This document shows positions 59,655 through 64,000 of a stretch of DNA of 64,000 nucleotides, in pieces. Position 1 is the stretch's first letter, and every line of letters begins with the position of its first letter. The notes below the pieces were generated by a model. It had not been told where the DNA came from and did not search any database. It saw nothing but the letters and a program-made list of their open reading frames with translations. This DNA comes from Streptomyces gardneri. Its GTDB lineage: Bacteria; Actinomycetota; Actinomycetes; Streptomycetales; Streptomycetaceae. A program made the translations under genes and the position numbers. The stretch lies in assembly GCF_006539185.1 (NCBI RefSeq), contig NZ_BJMN01000003.1, positions 46,061 to 110,060 of the forward strand. Direction: 5' to 3'.

Positions 59655-59815
59655 TCGTGACAAGCCCGCGGTGCAGGGAAGCCGGTGTGAATCCGGCGCG
59701 GTCCCGCCACTGTGACCGGGGAGTGTGCTCTTCAGCAAGAGAGGCCACTGGCGGAAACCATCCGTCGGGAAGGCCGGAGAGCGCGCGCTGATCCGGGAGT
59801 CAGGATACCGGCCGT
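59655..59815 (+). ncRNA. cobalamin (AdoCbl) riboswitch
   Basis: Contains the B12-box core: GGGAAGCCGGTGTGAATCC (59676-59694), then GGCGCGGTCCCGCCACTGTGA (59694-59714), the L5/L6 region, a downstream GGAAGGCC-type arm near 59768-59776 and the terminal GGGAGTCAGGATACCGGCC (59793-59811). Class and orientation (+) are clear. The first gene downstream is mmsA (60061), about 245 nt on, with no hairpin or ORF of note between. Confidence 0.93.
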
Positions 59816-60060
59816 GGGGTGTTCCGTGTTGTCCACGAGGATGGAGCAGACACGCATGGCACCGGTACGTGACCACGGCCCAGGTGATCCGGCGGAGTAC
59901 CCGAACCCCGAGGCCCTGTCCCCGCGTTCGTGACTCGACGAAGGCGCCCTCGCCTTCCCTTGTCCCGCGGTCGGACCCGCGGCGCGCACCCCGATCGGTG
60001 TCGCGTCGCGGCCCCTCGCCGCGCCTTCCTCGGATCCTCACCTGACGAGAGCAGGCTTCG

Positions 60061-61556
<1,496 letters not shown>

Positions 61557-61560
<4 letters not shown>

Positions 61561-62708
61561 GCGCCGTGACCACCCTCACCGAGGATCAGCTCGCCCTCGC
61601 CGAAGTCACCCTGGACTTCGCCCAGGAGCAGCTCGCCCCGCACGCCGTGGCCTGGGACCAGGACAAGCACTTCCCCGTCGACGTCATCCGCAGCGCCGCC
61701 TCGCTCGGCCTCGGCGGCGTCTACGTACGGGAGGAGCACGGCGGCTCCGGACTCACCCGGGCCGACGGCGTCCTCGTCTTCGAGACCCTGGCGACCGGCT
61801 GCCCCTCCATCGCCGGCTACCTCTCCATCCACAACATGGTCGCCTGGATGATCGACCGGTACGGAGACCAGGCCCAGCGCGCCCGGTGGCTGCCCGGCCT
61901 CTGCTCCGCCGAGACCCTGGGCAGCTACTGCCTCACCGAACCGGGCGCCGGCTCGGACGCCGCCGCACTGCGCACCCGCGCCGAGCGGCAGGGCGACCAC
62001 TACGTCCTGAGCGGCGTGAAGCAGTTCATCTCCGGCGCCGGAGCCTCCGGCCTGTACGTCGTCCTGGCTCGCACCGGAGGGGCCGGTCCCGGCGGGATCT
62101 CCGCCTTCCTCGTCGAACGCGGTGACCCGGGAGTCTCCTTCGGCGGGAACGAACGCAAGATGGGCTGGAACGCGCAACCCACCCGCCAAGTCGTCCTCGA
62201 CGGCGTGCGCATCCCCGCCGACCGGCGCCTGGGCGCCGAGGGCGAGGGCTTCCGCATCGCCATGCACGGCCTCAACGGTGGCCGCCTCGGCATCGCGGCC
62301 TGCTCGCTCGGCGGGGCGCAGAGCGCCCTCGACCGAAGCCTCACCCATCTCGCCGACCGTGAGGCCTTCGGAGCCCGGCTGCTCGACGCCCAGGGTCTGC
62401 AGTTCCGGCTCGCCGACATGGCCACCGAACTCGCCGCCGCCCGCGCACTGGTCCGACAGGCTGCCGAAGCCCTCGACCGCGGCGACCCGCAGGCCGCGCA
62501 ACTCTGCGCCATGGCCAAGCGGTTCGCCACCGACACGGGCTTCTCCGTCGCCGACCGGGCGCTGCAGCTGCACGGCGGATACGGCTACCTCAGCGAGTAC
62601 GGCATCGAGAAGATCGTCCGCGACCTGCGGGTCCACCGGATCCTGGAAGGGACCAACGAGATCATGAACGTCATCGTCGCCCGCGGCCTGACGGAGCACC
62701 TGCGATGA
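61557..62708 (+). CDS. acyl-CoA dehydrogenase (isobutyryl-CoA type)
   Basis: 383 residues from ATG 61557. Signatures YCLTEPGAGSDAAALRTRA, YVLSGVKQFISGAG, KMGWNAQPTRQVVLDGVRIP and HGGYGYLSEYGIEKIVRDLRVHRILEGTNEIM. FAD-dependent, acts on branched short-chain acyl-CoA. Position in the operon suggests isobutyryl-CoA. Overlaps both neighbours by 4 nt. Confidence 0.93.
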
Positions 62709-63793
62709 CCGGGGACGCGACGACCGGGACCGAGGAGGTCCTGGTCCGCATCGAGGGGCGGACGGGCCGTCTCATCCTGAACCGCCCCGGCGCCCTGAAC
62801 GCGCTCAGCCATCCCATGGTGCTGCGCATCGAGGAGGCGCTCACCACCTGGCGGGAGGATCCCGACATCGAAGCGGTCGTGATCTCCGGCGCGGGGGACC
62901 GCGGACTGTGCGCGGGCGGTGACGTCCGCGCCATCCACGAGGACGCGCGGACGGGCGGCACGGCCACGGCCGCCTTCTGGCGGGACGAGTACCGGCTCAA
63001 CGCCCTCATCGCCCGCTACCCGAAGCCGTACGTCGCCCTCATGGACGGCATCGTGATGGGCGGCGGGGTCGGAGTCTCGGCCCACGGCACCGTAAGGATC
63101 GTCACGGAGCGCTCCCGCGTCGCCATGCCGGAGACCGGCATCGGCTTCGTCCCCGACGTCGGCGGCACCTACCTCCTGGCCCTGGCGCCGGGAGAGCTCG
63201 GCGTCCACCTGGCCCTGACCGGGGCACCCGTCGGTGCCGCCGACGCCCTGCTCTGCGGCCTCGCCGACCACTTCGTACCGGCCGAACGGCTGGACCGCCT
63301 GGTCACGGGGCTCGCGCACACGTCCGTCCACGACGCTCTGGCGGCACATGTCGGCCAGGCGCCGCCAGGGCAACTGGCGGCCCACCGCGAGTGGATCGAC
63401 CACTGCTACGCCGCCGACACGGTCGAGGAGATCCTCGACCGGCTCATGGGAAGCGGAGTGCCGGCAGCCAAGGAGGCCGCCGCCACCCTGACCACCAAGT
63501 CACCGACCGCCCTCAAGGTCACGCTGACCTCGTTGCGCCGGGCCCGCGGGCTCGGACCGCTGGAGCGGGTCCTCGAACAGGAGTACCGCGTCTCGTGTGC
63601 GGCCCTGACCTCCCCGGACCTCGTCGAGGGCATCCGGGCCCAGGTCATCGACAAGGACCGCGATCCCCGCTGGTCCCCGGCCGACCTCGCAGACGTCACC
63701 GACGAGGACGTGGCCCGCTACTTCACCCCGCTCGGAGCCGACCGCGAGCTGCGGCTCGCGGCCCCCGACCCGCTTCAGGAGGTGCCCTGGTGA
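62705..63793 (+). CDS. 3-hydroxyisobutyryl-CoA hydrolase (crotonase family)
   Basis: 362 residues. Longer than an enoyl-CoA hydratase, as in HIBCH: RLILNRPGALNALSHPMVLRI, GAGDRGLCAGGDVRAIHED (oxyanion loop), PYVALMDGIVMGGGVGVSAHGTVRIVTERSRVAMPETGIGFVPDVGGTYLLA and the KSPTALKVTLTSLRRARGL region. Releases 3-hydroxyisobutyrate from its CoA ester in valine breakdown. Confidence 0.9.
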   Translation: MTGDATTGTEEVLVRIEGRTGRLILNRPGALNALSHPMVLRIEEALTTWREDPDIEAVVISGAGDRGLCAGGDVRAIHEDARTGGTATAAFWRDEYRLNALIARYPKPYVALMDGIVMGGGVGVSAHGTVRIVTERSRVAMPETGIGFVPDVGGTYLLALAPGELGVHLALTGAPVGAADALLCGLADHFVPAERLDRLVTGLAHTSVHDALAAHVGQAPPGQLAAHREWIDHCYAADTVEEILDRLMGSGVPAAKEAAATLTTKSPTALKVTLTSLRRARGLGPLERVLEQEYRVSCAALTSPDLVEGIRAQVIDKDRDPRWSPADLADVTDEDVARYFTPLGADRELRLAAPDPLQEVPW

Positions 63794-64000
63794 CCACCGC
63801 CATCGCGTTCATCGGTCTCGGTCACATGGGCGGCCCCATGGCCGCCCGTCTCGCCGCCGCCGGCCACCGCGTGCTCGGATTCGATCTCGTCCCCGAGGCC
63901 CTGGCGACCGCCGCCGCGGCCGGGGTGGAGACGGCGGACTCGGCTCGGGCAGCCGCCGCCGCGGCCGACGTCGTGATCACCATGCTGCCGGCGGGCCGCC
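63790..64000 (+). CDS. mmsB: 3-hydroxyisobutyrate dehydrogenase, 3' end missing
   Basis: GTG 63790 overlaps the previous stop by 4 nt. The visible 70 residues begin TAIAFIGLGHMGGPMAARLAAAGHRVLGFD, the NAD-binding start of beta-hydroxyacid dehydrogenases, and end VVITMLPAGR. It oxidises 3-hydroxyisobutyrate to methylmalonate semialdehyde, the MmsA substrate. Truncated by the window edge. Confidence 0.9.
   Translation, partial: MTTAIAFIGLGHMGGPMAARLAAAGHRVLGFDLVPEALATAAAAGVETADSARAAAAAADVVITMLPAGR

Noticed and set aside
59552..59791. Small open frame across the cobalamin riboswitch
   Set aside because: It overlaps the conserved riboswitch core and has no start context.

Overview
The window is high-GC DNA with GTG/TTG starts, dense 4-nt ATGA/GTGA gene overlaps, Tat- and lipobox-type export signals and sugar importers that lack their own ATPase. 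All of this fits Streptomyces or a close actinomycete. The only mobile-element-like traces are gene remnants near the left end.

Left edge (1-7.4 kb): molybdenum genes (a tandem Mop-domain molbindin cut by the window edge, modA, a HTH-TOBE regulator, moeA) with two decayed flavin-oxidase remnants. These are followed by a divergent Lrp regulator/YitT membrane protein pair and an RmlD-like dehydrogenase.

Carbohydrate region (6.3-34.7 kb): a DeoR/LacI-type hybrid regulator heads a sugar ABC importer with a 2-hydroxyacid dehydrogenase. Next come an exported beta-propeller protein translationally coupled to a polysaccharide-lyase-like protein, a ROK kinase, and a PhyH dioxygenase coupled to an AraC regulator. 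A GH36 alpha-galactosidase diverges from a ROK repressor, which is followed by a second importer, a secreted GH5, a GH35, a Gfo/Idh/MocA oxidoreductase, a GH13 and a GH38. The layout suggests extracellular cleavage of a galactose/mannose-containing glycan, oligosaccharide import and cytoplasmic trimming. Neither importer encodes an ATPase, so a shared MsiK-type ATPase elsewhere is assumed.

Phosphate-type transporter (34.8-38.4 kb): pstS, a fused PstC-PstA permease and a PstB-like ATPase whose N-terminus contains a 9-bp tandem repeat.

Arsenic island (38.9-59.5 kb): the most interesting part. It encodes a radical SAM protein ending in RCCVKC (resembling ArsL, the arsinothricin-forming enzyme), an unassigned acyltransferase-like protein with a Cys-Cys tail, a CobW-type GTPase, ArsM, a separate ATP-grasp ligase, two ArsN1-type acetyltransferases, an ArsP-type permease, ACR3, arsenate reductase with a thioredoxin reductase, two flavoprotein oxidoreductases, an ArsI C-As lyase, an MFS exporter and eight ArsR regulators. 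A 90-bp promoter/leader is duplicated upstream of the radical SAM operon and of the ATP-grasp gene 10.8 kb away, and one stem in it has a compensatory base-pair change. I infer a biosynthesis-plus-immunity locus for an arsinothricin-like organoarsenical amino acid, possibly further conjugated by the ATP-grasp enzyme.

Right edge (59.6-64 kb): a palindromic operator and a cobalamin riboswitch precede a valine-catabolism operon (mmsA, acyl-CoA dehydrogenase, 3-hydroxyisobutyryl-CoA hydrolase, partial mmsB), an unexpected pairing.
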